Shown one piece after another: positions 8,014 to 17,136 of a stretch of 64,000 nucleotides of DNA; position 1 is the stretch's first letter, and every line of letters starts with the position of its first letter. Position numbers and translations under genes: made by a program. The stretch is from an uncultured Prevotella sp. (GTDB taxonomy: Bacteria; Bacteroidota; Bacteroidia; Bacteroidales; Bacteroidaceae): assembly GCA_945875635.1 (NCBI GenBank), contig CAMCLD010000001.1:62001-126000 (forward strand), given 5' to 3'. A model generated the notes under the pieces. It saw only the letters and a program-made list of their open reading frames with translations. It was not told the origin of the DNA and ran no database searches.

Positions 8014-8775
8014 TTATAGTTCAAGCTCAAATTCAATTTCTCTCTTTTTCTGGTATCTTTTCCAGAAACGCTTTCTGTATTCAAGGACCAAAGTCTCACA
8101 CATGTCTGGTTCCACGTTCCTTTCCTCTGCATACCTGTGTGCTATTTCTATCAAGAACTGTTTTGGTCCCCATAGGCGGGCAAAGCTGCGGCATCCTTCC
8201 TTTATGCTTATATTTCCAAAGTGCATCCTGTTGATATCCACAATGGAGAAAACAAAGTCCCCGTTTCCGTCATAGTCCCAAAGAACGTTCCCAGGAGAGA
8301 AGTCAAGGTGTAAAACGCCCTTGCTGTGCATGTCGTAGGCAAAACGAGCAAGAGCCTTAGCCATAGGAATGTATTGTTCTTTGTTTGCATTACCCATCTC
8401 GTAGAGCAGGTGGGTATAGGGACATTGACGCGTTACGAGAAAGCTTTCTGCAAGCAGTCCCTGATGCCGTTGCTCAATATACGCTATAGCCTCTGGTGTG
8501 GGTATGCCAAGCTGTTGCAGTCTGGTGGCATTTTCGTATGCCCTTTCACCTTTTGGCTTCCTTATACCAAGGGAGTATACGAGTTTGTTTATACCTTGTG
8601 GTATCTTATATCTTTTCACGTTTACAACAGTACCATCCGGGGCTGTGAACTTCTTAATAAGGTTTCGCCTGCCACCATAGATATATGTACCCTCTGAGTC
8701 CATGACTCCGGGCAGCAGCTTTATGAAGTTCCTGATATTGTTGTATTCCTTCTTTATTGTGATTTTTCTTTTCAT
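8014..8775 (-). CDS. WaaP/KdkA-family lipopolysaccharide kinase
   Basis: A 253-residue small protein-kinase-fold enzyme. It has the lysine strand VNVKRY (51-56), the catalytic loop HLDFSPGN (156-163, with Asp158 and Asn163) and the metal aspartate in SIVDINRMHFG (Asp180). Family members phosphorylate Kdo or heptose of the LPS inner core on the cytoplasmic face. Position between glycosyltransferases and near lpxL/msbA agrees with this. Whether it acts on Kdo or another core sugar cannot be told. It follows the ATPase gene after 26 bases on the same strand. Confidence 0.85.
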   Translation of the reverse strand: MKRKITIKKEYNNIRNFIKLLPGVMDSEGTYIYGGRRNLIKKFTAPDGTVVNVKRYKIPQGINKLVYSLGIRKPKGERAYENATRLQQLGIPTPEAIAYIEQRHQGLLAESFLVTRQCPYTHLLYEMGNANKEQYIPMAKALARFAYDMHSKGVLHLDFSPGNVLWDYDGNGDFVFSIVDINRMHFGNISIKEGCRSFARLWGPKQFLIEIAHRYAEERNVEPDMCETLVLEYRKRFWKRYQKKREIEFELEL

Positions 8776-8801
8776 TGTTCATGTTTCTTTGTTGACAAGC
8801 T

Positions 8802-10079
8802 TTAATCTTTCAGGCTTCCTACAGGTACTACCCATACCCCGTCATCACGTTGGTAGGCATAGTCTCCCAATCCGGTCATTACCATTAAGAATGAAGGTGT
8901 CTTCATCTTTGTCGTGTCTATCTTGCCAGCCAATTCCTTGAGGGTAGAAGCACCTTCTTCTATGAGGCTGTCACCCCCGAGCTTTATTTCAATAAGTCCG
9001 TATGATCCGTTGCGAAGATGAACGACGGCATCGCACTCCAGTCCGTTCTTGTCACGGTAATGATAAACCGTGCCGCCCAGTGCGTCGGCATATACTCTCA
9101 GGTCTCTCACGCACATGGTCTCGAAAAGGAGTCCGAATGTATTAAGGTCGTTTATCAGGTCTTTGGGGCCTAATCCCAATGCCGCTACAGCTATTGAAGG
9201 GTCAACGAAGTATCTTGTGTCTGATGTCCGTATGGCCGTTTTGGAGCGCAGGTTCGGATTCCATGCAGGCATATCCTCTATGACGAATATCTTCTCCAGA
9301 GCCTTGATGTATGACCCTATGGTGTCATCGTTGACAGTCATGGCATCGTTGGCTTTCACATCGTCCTTTATCTTGCTGATGGAAGTCTGTGAACCTTGGA
9401 ACCGTGCGTATGAGCGCATAAGCTTTTTTGTACGTTCCGCATCTCTCTCCACATTGTCAACTCTACTTATGTCTGCGTTGACAACAGCGTCGTAGTAGTC
9501 GAATACTCTTTCGAGTGCTGCTTCCTTCTTCTGTATTGTAGCCTTTGGCCAACCGCCACGGCACACGAGAAACGCCATGTCTTCAAGGCTCTTCTCATCC
9601 GTAATGGCAGTCTGTGCGCTACCGTTGAACAAAGCTCCAAGACTGATAATGCCGGTTGAGTCTTCCGACTCCCACAGACTCATGGTGCGCATTTTTATTC
9701 TTGCGAAGCGTCCTGTCCCTGTATGCTGTATTTCATCGGTCCTTGAGGGTACGGCAGATCCTGTAAGAATAAAGAACCCTTCGCCGTCACGGTGGTCTAC
9801 TTCAAAGCGTATGGTGTCCCACAGGCTTGGAGCCAGTTGCCATTCGTCTATCAGTTTCGGGCACTCACCTTCAAGAAGGGTTTGCGGACTCATCTTTGCC
9901 AGTTGCATATACATGCTGCTCTTCTTGGGGTCGTTCATGTAAACGATACTCTTTGCTTTCTGCTCTGCACAGGTTGTCTTGCCGCACCATTTAGGTCCTT
10001 CTATCAGTACGGCTCCTATACCTTCAAGCTTCCTGTCAAGCAAGATGTCAGCAATGCGTTTTTTATACCTGTTAGCCAT
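8802..10079 (-). CDS. AAA ATPase with DUF4143 domain
   Basis: A 425-residue predicted ATP-binding protein. Walker A is GPKWCGKT (28-35), the Walker B-like segment is CPKLIDEWQLAP, and a sensor-like FILTGSAVP follows. The C-terminal part matches the DUF4143 layout (YFVDPSIAVAALGLG, then a PD-(D/E)xK-like YHYRDKNGLECDAVV ... YGLIEIKLG). Function of these widespread proteins is unknown. A promoter box at 10098-10105 lies downstream of an in-frame ATG at 10109, so I start at 10079 (MANRYKKR). The gene looks out of place in an LPS region and such ATPases are often patchily distributed, so acquisition is plausible. Confidence 0.9.
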   Translation of the reverse strand: MANRYKKRIADILLDRKLEGIGAVLIEGPKWCGKTTCAEQKAKSIVYMNDPKKSSMYMQLAKMSPQTLLEGECPKLIDEWQLAPSLWDTIRFEVDHRDGEGFFILTGSAVPSRTDEIQHTGTGRFARIKMRTMSLWESEDSTGIISLGALFNGSAQTAITDEKSLEDMAFLVCRGGWPKATIQKKEAALERVFDYYDAVVNADISRVDNVERDAERTKKLMRSYARFQGSQTSISKIKDDVKANDAMTVNDDTIGSYIKALEKIFVIEDMPAWNPNLRSKTAIRTSDTRYFVDPSIAVAALGLGPKDLINDLNTFGLLFETMCVRDLRVYADALGGTVYHYRDKNGLECDAVVHLRNGSYGLIEIKLGGDSLIEEGASTLKELAGKIDTTKMKTPSFLMVMTGLGDYAYQRDDGVWVVPVGSLKD

Positions 10080-10097
10080 GTTTCTCGATTTATGCTG

Positions 10098-10105
10098 CAA
10101 AAATA
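10098..10105 (-). promoter_or_regulatory. -7 element of the DUF4143 ATPase promoter
   Basis: On the reverse strand TATTTTTG matches TAnnTTTG 18 bases upstream of the ATG at 10079. It decides the start, because the longer ORF would begin upstream of this box. The -33 half is not clear. Confidence 0.6.
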
Positions 10106-10154
10106 GCATAAATAATTGAAAACCACAAGTTTTATATTTGTTATTTTATATCTG

Positions 10155-10238
10155 TTCGGTAATTTGGCCGAGTTTCATTCGGCAATTTGGCCGAGTTTTG
10201 TTCGGCAATTTGGCTGAGTTTCGTTCGGCAATTTGGCT
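10155..10238 (+). repeat. 23-bp tandem repeat array (3.6 copies)
   Basis: Units start at 10155, 10178, 10201 and 10224, each close to TTCGGCAATTTGGCCGAGTT plus three variable bases; the fourth is incomplete. Each unit can form a small hairpin, CGGC-AATTTG-GCCG. There are no unique spacers, so this is not a CRISPR. The array lies between the ATPase promoter and the end of lpxL. Confidence 0.85.
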
Positions 10239-10270
10239 ATGTAAGTTTTGAATTACGAATGTTGAATTGT

Positions 10271-10339
10271 ATTCTCACTTTGCTGCAATTAAGAATTATG
10301 AATTACAAATTATTCTCGCTTCGCTGCGATTAAGAATTA
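10271..10339 (+). repeat. Pair of 28-bp direct repeats (ATTCTC..GCTGC..TTAAGAATTA)
   Basis: Positions 10271-10298 and 10312-10339 differ at 3 of 28 bases (ATTCTCGCTTCGCTGCGATT, then AAGAATTA). Related AATTACGAATT fragments flank them. This appears to be decayed intergenic repeat sequence with no coding potential. Confidence 0.8.
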
Positions 10340-10368
10340 GGAATTAGGAACTCGTAATTCATAATTAG

Positions 10369-11313
10369 TTAACTTTTTGGTATTACCTTGCCATTAACGA
10401 CATCAAAATGTTTGTCAAACTCTTTCTTTGTGCGTTTCCATCTGTTGTGGGTCCATAGGTAGTATGCTGGTTCTTTGCGTATAGTCTCTTCAAGCATAGC
10501 AAAGAATCGTTTTGTAATCTCGTGCTCAGGCATTGACTGAGGCTCTTTAGTTATGAGGTGATATGTACACGTATAATAACCTCTTTTTGGTCGTGACATC
10601 TCCACGTAATATACAGCGTTATTCATTTTCCTCATAAGCCGTTCAGAGCCTGTGAATACTGGTGTGTCATGATTGAGAAAAGAGAGCCAAAGGTGTATGT
10701 TCTCCCATTTTGGAGATTGGTCGGCTATATATCCGAATATAGAGTTGATACCATCACGCTTGTATGCTACGAGGTATCTGAGAATGTCCTTCTTAGGTAC
10801 AGGTACACCATTGGGCAGACATGAACGTATCTTTCTCCATAGTCTGTCAACGACATTATTGTATATTGGGTGATACACCAGTCCCACTTTACTTCTTTCT
10901 GGTAGGTCAAGACCAACACATGACAGCCATTCCCAATTGCAATAATGACCTAAAATGGCACCAACAGATTGCCCATTACGGAAGCATTCGACAATTTCAT
11001 CGTTGTTTGTTATTGTGAACCTTCTACGCAGTTCGTCTTCGCTTATACTTAATAGTTTCACAGACTCAACGACATAGTCGCACACCCAATGGTAGAATTT
11101 TACCTCTATTTCTTTTAACTCTTTGTCTGTTTTATTTGGGAATGATGTAGATAGATTGCGCCTAACCACTTTTTTCCTGTAACCTACAACTTTATATACT
11201 ATAAGGTAAAAGAAGTCGGATATACAATATGAGATGCGTAATGGCAGTAATGACAGACTGTAAAACAGTGCATACGTAATGCCATATAGTATATCATTGA
11301 TGATTTTTTTCAT
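10369..11313 (-). CDS. LpxL/HtrB-like lipid A acyltransferase
   Basis: A 314-residue member of the lysophospholipid/lipid A acyltransferase family, which adds a secondary acyl chain to lipid A on the cytoplasmic side of the inner membrane. An N-terminal hydrophobic stretch (8-42) anchors it. The catalytic motif appears as H-x4-E, GHYCNWEW (His123, Glu128), in place of the more usual H-x4-D; later blocks are IFGYIADQSP and HDTPVFTGSERL. I start at MKKIIND (11313) because family members begin there; a longer in-frame start at 11346 is less likely. It lies 64 bases after msbA on the same strand, a fitting partner. Confidence 0.88.
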   Translation of the reverse strand: MKKIINDILYGITYALFYSLSLLPLRISYCISDFFYLIVYKVVGYRKKVVRRNLSTSFPNKTDKELKEIEVKFYHWVCDYVVESVKLLSISEDELRRRFTITNNDEIVECFRNGQSVGAILGHYCNWEWLSCVGLDLPERSKVGLVYHPIYNNVVDRLWRKIRSCLPNGVPVPKKDILRYLVAYKRDGINSIFGYIADQSPKWENIHLWLSFLNHDTPVFTGSERLMRKMNNAVYYVEMSRPKRGYYTCTYHLITKEPQSMPEHEITKRFFAMLEETIRKEPAYYLWTHNRWKRTKKEFDKHFDVVNGKVIPKS

Positions 11314-11377
11314 ATCTTGTTCTTTAATTGTTTTCCGTATCTCCAAACCTTATGTTTTACAACTGTTGATAAAGTCC

Positions 11378-13207
11378 CTATTGCTGCATGTCATGCAGTT
11401 TCCTGTAATATCCGTTGGCAGACATCAGCTTATCATGACTGCCCTGTTCCACTATGTGTCCTTCGTGCAGTACGTATATCTCATCGGCGTTCTTTATGGT
11501 GGACAGGCGGTGTGCTATGGCAACAGTTGTGCGTGTCTTCATAAGGCGTTCGAGAGCATCCTGGACAAGTCTCTCGCTTTCTGTATCAAGAGCCGAAGTA
11601 GCCTCATCAAGTATCAATATAGGCGGGTTCTTCAGTATGGCGCGTGCTATGCTGACCCTCTGTCTTTGTCCTCCGGAAAGTCGTCCGCCGCGGTCTCCAA
11701 TGTTGGTATTATACCCTTCTTCCGTCTGCATTATGAAGTCGTGTGCATTGGCTATGCGTGCTGCTTCCTCAACCTGTTGCTGTGTCGCGTTCTCCACGCC
11801 GAAGGAGATATTGTTGAAGAAAGAGTCGTTGAAGAGTATGGCTTCCTGGTTGACGTTGCCTATCAGTTGCCTGAGGTCGTGAATGCCGAGATCCTTGACG
11901 TTGATGCCGTCTATGAGTACGTCGCCCTCCTGCACATCGTAGTAGCGTGGGATAAGGTCAACGAGAGTAGATTTTCCTGAGCCGCTTTGTCCTACGAGTG
12001 CAATGGTCTTGCCTTTGGGAATCACGATATTGATATCCTTGAGCACCCATTGCTGGTCGTACTTGAAGCTGACGTGGCGGAACTCTATCTGATGTTCGAA
12101 GCTGCTTATATGTACTGGTTTTTCCGGTTCCTTGATGTTGTTCTCTGCCAGAAGTATCTTGTCAACACGTTCCATAGAGGCAAGACCCTTGGGGATGTTG
12201 TATCCAGCCTTGGAGAAGTCCTTAAGAGGCTGAATGATTGAGTAGAGCATGACGAGATAGTATATGAAAGACGGACCTGTTATCACTGGTGTCTCTCTCA
12301 GTACCAATGTACCTCCAAACCATAATACTATTACTATCATAACTGTACCGAGGAATTCGCTCATAGGGTGTGCCATCTGTTGACGGATGTTCACCTTCAT
12401 TATGTCATTACGATACATGGTGTTTATGCTGTCGAACCTGACATTCATTTTTTTCTCAGCGCAGAAAGCCTTTATTATCCTCAAGCCGCCAAGCGTCTCT
12501 TCCACTTGGCTCATGGTGTCGCTCCATAAACCTTGAGCCTTTATTGACTTAGCCTTCAGTTTCCTTCCAACCTTTCCCATAAACCATCCCATGATGGGCA
12601 CGAAGACAATCGTGAAGAGTGTCAGCTGCCATGAAATGAAGAGTAGTGTAGAAAAATATGCTACTATAAGTATGGGATTCTTGAACAGCATATCGAGACT
12701 CGACATAATACTGTTTTCCACTTCCTGCACATCACCACTCATACGTGCTATGATGTCACCTTTCCTTTCTTCCGAAAAGAATCCGAGAGGCAAGGATGTT
12801 ATTTTATTGTAAAGTTGGTTACGTATATCTCTGACAACTCCTGTCCTGATTGGTATTATTGTGGCAGACGACAAGAAATAGGCTGTTGTCTTCAGGAAGG
12901 TCATCAATGCCAGGAACAAGCCAATTGCCAGAAGCGTTGTAGTGGCTCCCATAGTGTCTGTAAGTTTTTGTACGTAGTAATTGGCATTGTTTGAGAGAAC
13001 TTTCTCCAAGTGTGACCAGTCCCACTCCATGAGTCTTGTTACTTTCTGTCCATTTTCAGTCTTGAACAATATCTGCAAAATTGGGATGAGTGTTGCGAAG
13101 GAGAAAATATTAAGCACAGCTGACAGTATGTTGAACACAACTGACAATATCAGGTATTTCTTATACGGTGGGATGAACCTGCGTAAGACCTTTATAAATT
13201 CTTTCAT
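11378..13207 (-). CDS. msbA: MsbA-like ABC exporter (permease-ATPase half-transporter)
   Basis: A 609-residue half-transporter with six predicted membrane helices in residues 1-330 and a C-terminal nucleotide-binding domain: Walker A GQSGSGKST, signature LSGGQRQR, Walker B ILILDEATSALD and the switch His in IAHRLST. Homodimers of this type flip lipid A-core or other lipids across the inner membrane. The lpxL-like gene lies downstream on the same strand, which supports a lipid A role. It has its own consensus promoter at 13281-13313. Lipid-linked oligosaccharide as the substrate is the main alternative. Confidence 0.88.
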   Translation of the reverse strand: MKEFIKVLRRFIPPYKKYLILSVVFNILSAVLNIFSFATLIPILQILFKTENGQKVTRLMEWDWSHLEKVLSNNANYYVQKLTDTMGATTTLLAIGLFLALMTFLKTTAYFLSSATIIPIRTGVVRDIRNQLYNKITSLPLGFFSEERKGDIIARMSGDVQEVENSIMSSLDMLFKNPILIVAYFSTLLFISWQLTLFTIVFVPIMGWFMGKVGRKLKAKSIKAQGLWSDTMSQVEETLGGLRIIKAFCAEKKMNVRFDSINTMYRNDIMKVNIRQQMAHPMSEFLGTVMIVIVLWFGGTLVLRETPVITGPSFIYYLVMLYSIIQPLKDFSKAGYNIPKGLASMERVDKILLAENNIKEPEKPVHISSFEHQIEFRHVSFKYDQQWVLKDINIVIPKGKTIALVGQSGSGKSTLVDLIPRYYDVQEGDVLIDGINVKDLGIHDLRQLIGNVNQEAILFNDSFFNNISFGVENATQQQVEEAARIANAHDFIMQTEEGYNTNIGDRGGRLSGGQRQRVSIARAILKNPPILILDEATSALDTESERLVQDALERLMKTRTTVAIAHRLSTIKNADEIYVLHEGHIVEQGSHDKLMSANGYYRKLHDMQQ

Positions 13208-13280
13208 GTTGATATTTCAAAATAGTTGCCGCAATATAATGAAACGTTTGGGAAACATTTAAATTACGTATTTAACCCTG

Positions 13281-13313
13281 CAAAGATACATATAATTATT
13301 TAAATACTGCAAA
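13281..13313 (-). promoter_or_regulatory. msbA promoter (-33 and -7)
   Basis: Reverse strand: TTTG (13310-13313), 21 bases, then TATCTTTG (13281-13288). Full consensus, about 75 bases upstream of the msbA ATG. Confidence 0.7.
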
Positions 13314-13373
13314 ATGAACATTTGAAATATGGCATCCTGCTTGAAAGAAAACAATATTGAAAAAAGTTGACAA

Positions 13374-13430
13374 GTAAACAAAGTGATGTCCTTGAGTAGA
13401 TAGACGTATTACTTGCTTACTTGTCAACTT
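13374..13430 (+). repeat. Inverted-repeat copy of the GTTGAC/GTCAAC element
   Basis: AAGTTGACAAGTAAACAA near 13374 and TTGCTTACTTGTCAACTT ending at 13430 are near-perfect inverted copies. Together with the copies at 18924, 56134 and 60034 they define a dispersed intergenic repeat. This copy lies just downstream of the 13455-17129 gene and might end its transcript. Confidence 0.7.
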
Positions 13431-13454
13431 GTTGACTCATCAGTTTAACAATTA

Positions 13455-16400
13455 TTACTTGACAAGAATCTTCTTTGTCGTTCCATTGGCATAACGTATG
13501 ATGTTCAAACCTTTCTGAGTGCGTGAAATAGCCTGTCCTTCAGCGTTGTATATACCTACAAAGGAGGAGTCCCCATTGTTGAAGTCCGAGTCAATGCCCT
13601 TGATGCCTGAAAGAGCGTACAACTCAGATGATGCTACGTTGATGACCTCTCCTGTATTGGCATCCATCATAATAGAAACGACAGAGCAGTTGGTAATGTC
13701 CTTTACCGTGGATGGAACGTTGAATGTTACCTTGCCATTATATATCTCCCCCTGGTTTATGCTTGAAGGAATAAGTCCCACTGTGCCATAATATGAATTT
13801 GATTCAATGCTTCTTGCCACATGATTGAAGGAGTATGGATAAACAGTGTTCTGACCATATAATCCACCCTTTGTCCATTCCCCAAGACCAACGTACATGT
13901 TGGGATCCCAATTGTAGAACTTAGATGACTGATAGCCTACAAGGTCATTCTCAAGAACTACAAAGAAAAGTCCTATGTTTTGCTTGTCTGCTGTTAAGGC
14001 GAATTTAGCTGCGTAGTTGATGGTAATACTGTTGTCGTTAGCATCGTCGTATGAAGCGAGTATGTCATAATTGCCTGTTGTAAGCTTCTCAAACTCCTTC
14101 GCCACGGCATCCTGCCAGCATGTGCCGTCAGGTGATGTGAATGTATATACGTGCTTGTCTGTCTCCACGTTGTCATACATAGGACTATAGGCATAGTCAC
14201 TTCTGTTGATTTTGGCAGAAGGTGCGGCATAGAGTCCCAAGAAGGTGGTATAGTCCGTAAGTCCGCTTTCATAAATATCACCGGTATATGTGTGGTAAGC
14301 TATAGGGACGATTCTTTCTCCATATATATTCACAAGGTTTTCCATTGCAAGATGTCCAAGAGGGCAGTTTACACAGTCCATACCTGTATATTCCTCAACA
14401 ACAACACGCTTATGAGGTTTGAAAGCAAGATCCTTGATGCTGAATTTTGCAGTGTCTGTCTTTTCATCAAGTTTTCCCGCTATATAGAAGATGTTGTTCT
14501 CACCTACTGTAAGAGGAAGTTCCTTGGTAAAGGCAAACTTATAGGCATCGCCTTTCGCAAGTGACAGTCCTGTTCCTGATACTTCATCTATAACATTCTT
14601 ATCCTTGTCAAGAAGACTTGCTTTGGCTGAACTGAACGTTCTTCCTGCAATATTGGCAATGAGGCGTCCTTCTATAGCCTGTGATGCTTTGTTCACTACT
14701 TCGGTCTCGTTACCAATAGCTGTAAGGAATCCATTGTCTCTTATTACTTTCACATTATCCACAAATACAATGCTTTGGTCATTGTTTTGATTGGCAAACA
14801 CAATATATATATTCTTGCCGGCATAATTGTTAAGTGGAATGGTGTAATTAGTCCATTCTCCAAGCAGGACATCCTCGCTGATTCCAGGCGACAGTATCTC
14901 CTTGAACACGAGGTTGCCTGAAGTCTTGAATTTCTCAATGTCTGCTGATGTCAGGTAGTTTAGTGTTTCCTCTGATGGATAGACATAGACTTCAAGGGTG
15001 TCGTTCTTGCTTTTCCTGAATCCCTGAGCATCAAATGACAGACGGCATTTCTCGTCTGGTATGTATATCTGAGGTGTTGACATCCAGTCGTTCGACTTGC
15101 CGGCAGGAGTGTATGCAGACGTTGAGGCTGCTGCATAGTCATCATTGTCTTCATCCTTTACAGGTATCCAGGGACGGTCTTTTTGAGTAAAGTCATAACC
15201 TAACATCTCCTCTGTAGGCACATTTTCATCGCCTTCATAGAGTAGCATGTTGGCAATGCCTTCGGCAAAGTCTTCCTTATATACGAGTGTGTCGTCAGAT
15301 ATAATGATTCGCTCGTATATGCCATCGTATTCAATCTCTATTTCTTCATTGGGATTGTCGCCTCCAAGGTCAGTGAATGATCCGGCATTCACCACGATAC
15401 GGTACTGGGAATTGAGATACAAGTATTGTGTTGAGTATGGGAACACACCAACTTTATTGTCCTTATATGCCAGTCCGAGATCACATACGAGAGCATTGCT
15501 GTTTCTCTCGAAGAGCTGTGCCTTTGCGGTATCTGTCGGCAACACATTAGTGTCGAATGTTACATAAACAGGGTTGGTGCTTGCATCAAGCTGTGATAGT
15601 GAGGAACCACTCTTTGGTGTAATGTCAGTGACAGTGACAGGAGTCTGCGCTCTTCCTTTGTAGTTGAGTACAATCTCGTTGTTCTTCTTATTCTCGTCGT
15701 TCTTGAGTGTAATGCATCCTTCTGGAATCGTTACTGTGTAGTTTTTGCCTGCTTCAAGTGTAGTGGTTCGGAATGAGATGGTTACATTCTTTGCGTTTGA
15801 TGCCTGTTCCTCAAAGACAAGAGCTTTTCTTACTTCATTGCCGTTCTCGTCTTTAAGAACCACTTGGCTGGCTTCACCTATCACTTTCACTTCACGTGTA
15901 AAGGTCACGGTTATGGATTTCATCTTTGAGAACTCTGTTCTATTGTCAGGCACTGCCGTGTAGTCGTTTAGAAGGTTAACCCTTTCGGCAACTGTTCCTA
16001 TCGGTTCGTCAAGACGCAGTACGTATCCTGCTGTGTATGGGTCTGGCCATGCTGTAATTGTCTTTCCGTCTCCAGACACACCCATGGTGGTGCCAGTATT
16101 GTCATATCCAGACTTGGAATAAAAGTCTATGTTATAGCACTGTTTCAGGATTTCCGCAAGAGTGTACCAATATGAACCATTGCGGACGTAAAGACTTCTG
16201 ACAGGCGAGCCTGATGGCGTGGACGCATATAATGTTCCTGTGTCGTCAATAGTTGGCGAGTTGAAATCGCTGGTGCCATCTCCTGGCATAATCTCGAATA
16301 CCTTGGTCTCTAAGTTGTATCTGAATAGAACGCTCTCATCATCTGCATTGTCGGAAAGGAAAGCCCATCCGCCAAACCATTTTCCATTAGGACTGAAAAC

Positions 16401-17129
16401 TCCGCCTGCGCTAAGAAGACCTTCCGTCCATGGAGTTCCGTCGCTGTTGAAACCTATCTGTGACCATGTCTTTGTCTGAAGATCATAGATGAAGTACATC
16501 ATTTCCTCTGGGTAGCTGTAATCCACACAGCCTATAATGTAATGCGCATCAGCTGTGATAGAGCAGAATCTTACCATTCCATTTCCAGGACCACTTGTAC
16601 CTGTTGTAGGGAAATCGGGAGTGTCAACAATGGTTCTTGTGGTTAAGTCCCAGCAGCATGGATATTCTTTATATCCGTTTCCATAGTCGTTTGCCCTGCC
16701 TACGGCATAATGTCCGTCGGGAGTAACGGCATCTGCCTGTCCTTCGTTCCATCCATCTGGTAAAGGCAGAATGTTCCATCCAATGCCTGGAGACCATGTA
16801 GCTGGCTTGCCATTTATTTCTCCTACTACAATCGTTCCATCGTCTGTTACATCTGCACCATGGTATGACTGAACGCTTACGTCGTTATCTTCCACAAGTT
16901 TGGTAATCTCACCTGTCTCTGTGTTGAGAAGCCTTCCATTTGAATAGCGTGAGCCGTCAGCTACATCCGGACCATAGCTTACAGCCCATTTGCCATTGTC
17001 TGAAAGTCCTCTGAAACAGCTTTGGTCTTCGAAGTTATATACATCAAGAATTGGGAAACTGCTTTGTGCAGTTGCTGTTATTCCTGTCAACAGGCATATT
17101 GCCAGTAGTGACTTCTTAATCTTATTCAT
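13455..17129 (-). CDS. Large secreted multidomain protein with Omp28-type CxxC domain and sorting domain
   Basis: A 1224-residue exported protein. Signal peptide MNKIKKSLLAICLLTGITATAQ, then a propeller-like region with repeated DG..VVG segments (about 30-400), Ig-like segments (about 400-610), a cleaved-adhesin/choice-of-anchor domain (about 620-830), an Omp28-like domain with CVNC near residue 920 (EEYTGMDCVNCPLG), and a C-terminus YNAEGQ...GLNIIRYANGTTKK that resembles a type IX secretion sorting domain. The start at 17129 is chosen for the signal peptide and because a longer frame would run into the upstream gene. Function is unknown; surface attachment is inferred. It lies 7 bases after a second secreted protein gene. 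Confidence 0.88.
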   Translation of the reverse strand: MNKIKKSLLAICLLTGITATAQSSFPILDVYNFEDQSCFRGLSDNGKWAVSYGPDVADGSRYSNGRLLNTETGEITKLVEDNDVSVQSYHGADVTDDGTIVVGEINGKPATWSPGIGWNILPLPDGWNEGQADAVTPDGHYAVGRANDYGNGYKEYPCCWDLTTRTIVDTPDFPTTGTSGPGNGMVRFCSITADAHYIIGCVDYSYPEEMMYFIYDLQTKTWSQIGFNSDGTPWTEGLLSAGGVFSPNGKWFGGWAFLSDNADDESVLFRYNLETKVFEIMPGDGTSDFNSPTIDDTGTLYASTPSGSPVRSLYVRNGSYWYTLAEILKQCYNIDFYSKSGYDNTGTTMGVSGDGKTITAWPDPYTAGYVLRLDEPIGTVAERVNLLNDYTAVPDNRTEFSKMKSITVTFTREVKVIGEASQVVLKDENGNEVRKALVFEEQASNAKNVTISFRTTTLEAGKNYTVTIPEGCITLKNDENKKNNEIVLNYKGRAQTPVTVTDITPKSGSSLSQLDASTNPVYVTFDTNVLPTDTAKAQLFERNSNALVCDLGLAYKDNKVGVFPYSTQYLYLNSQYRIVVNAGSFTDLGGDNPNEEIEIEYDGIYERIIISDDTLVYKEDFAEGIANMLLYEGDENVPTEEMLGYDFTQKDRPWIPVKDEDNDDYAAASTSAYTPAGKSNDWMSTPQIYIPDEKCRLSFDAQGFRKSKNDTLEVYVYPSEETLNYLTSADIEKFKTSGNLVFKEILSPGISEDVLLGEWTNYTIPLNNYAGKNIYIVFANQNNDQSIVFVDNVKVIRDNGFLTAIGNETEVVNKASQAIEGRLIANIAGRTFSSAKASLLDKDKNVIDEVSGTGLSLAKGDAYKFAFTKELPLTVGENNIFYIAGKLDEKTDTAKFSIKDLAFKPHKRVVVEEYTGMDCVNCPLGHLAMENLVNIYGERIVPIAYHTYTGDIYESGLTDYTTFLGLYAAPSAKINRSDYAYSPMYDNVETDKHVYTFTSPDGTCWQDAVAKEFEKLTTGNYDILASYDDANDNSITINYAAKFALTADKQNIGLFFVVLENDLVGYQSSKFYNWDPNMYVGLGEWTKGGLYGQNTVYPYSFNHVARSIESNSYYGTVGLIPSSINQGEIYNGKVTFNVPSTVKDITNCSVVSIMMDANTGEVINVASSELYALSGIKGIDSDFNNGDSSFVGIYNAEGQAISRTQKGLNIIRYANGTTKKILVK

Positions 17130-17136
17130 ATAATGA

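Noticed and set aside
10155..10238. CRISPR-like look of the 23-bp repeats
   Set aside because: Units are directly adjacent with no unique spacers, and no cas genes are in the window.
11279..11980. 233-codon frame opposite msbA and lpxL
   Set aside because: It is a shadow of two well-supported minus-strand genes; no family pattern.
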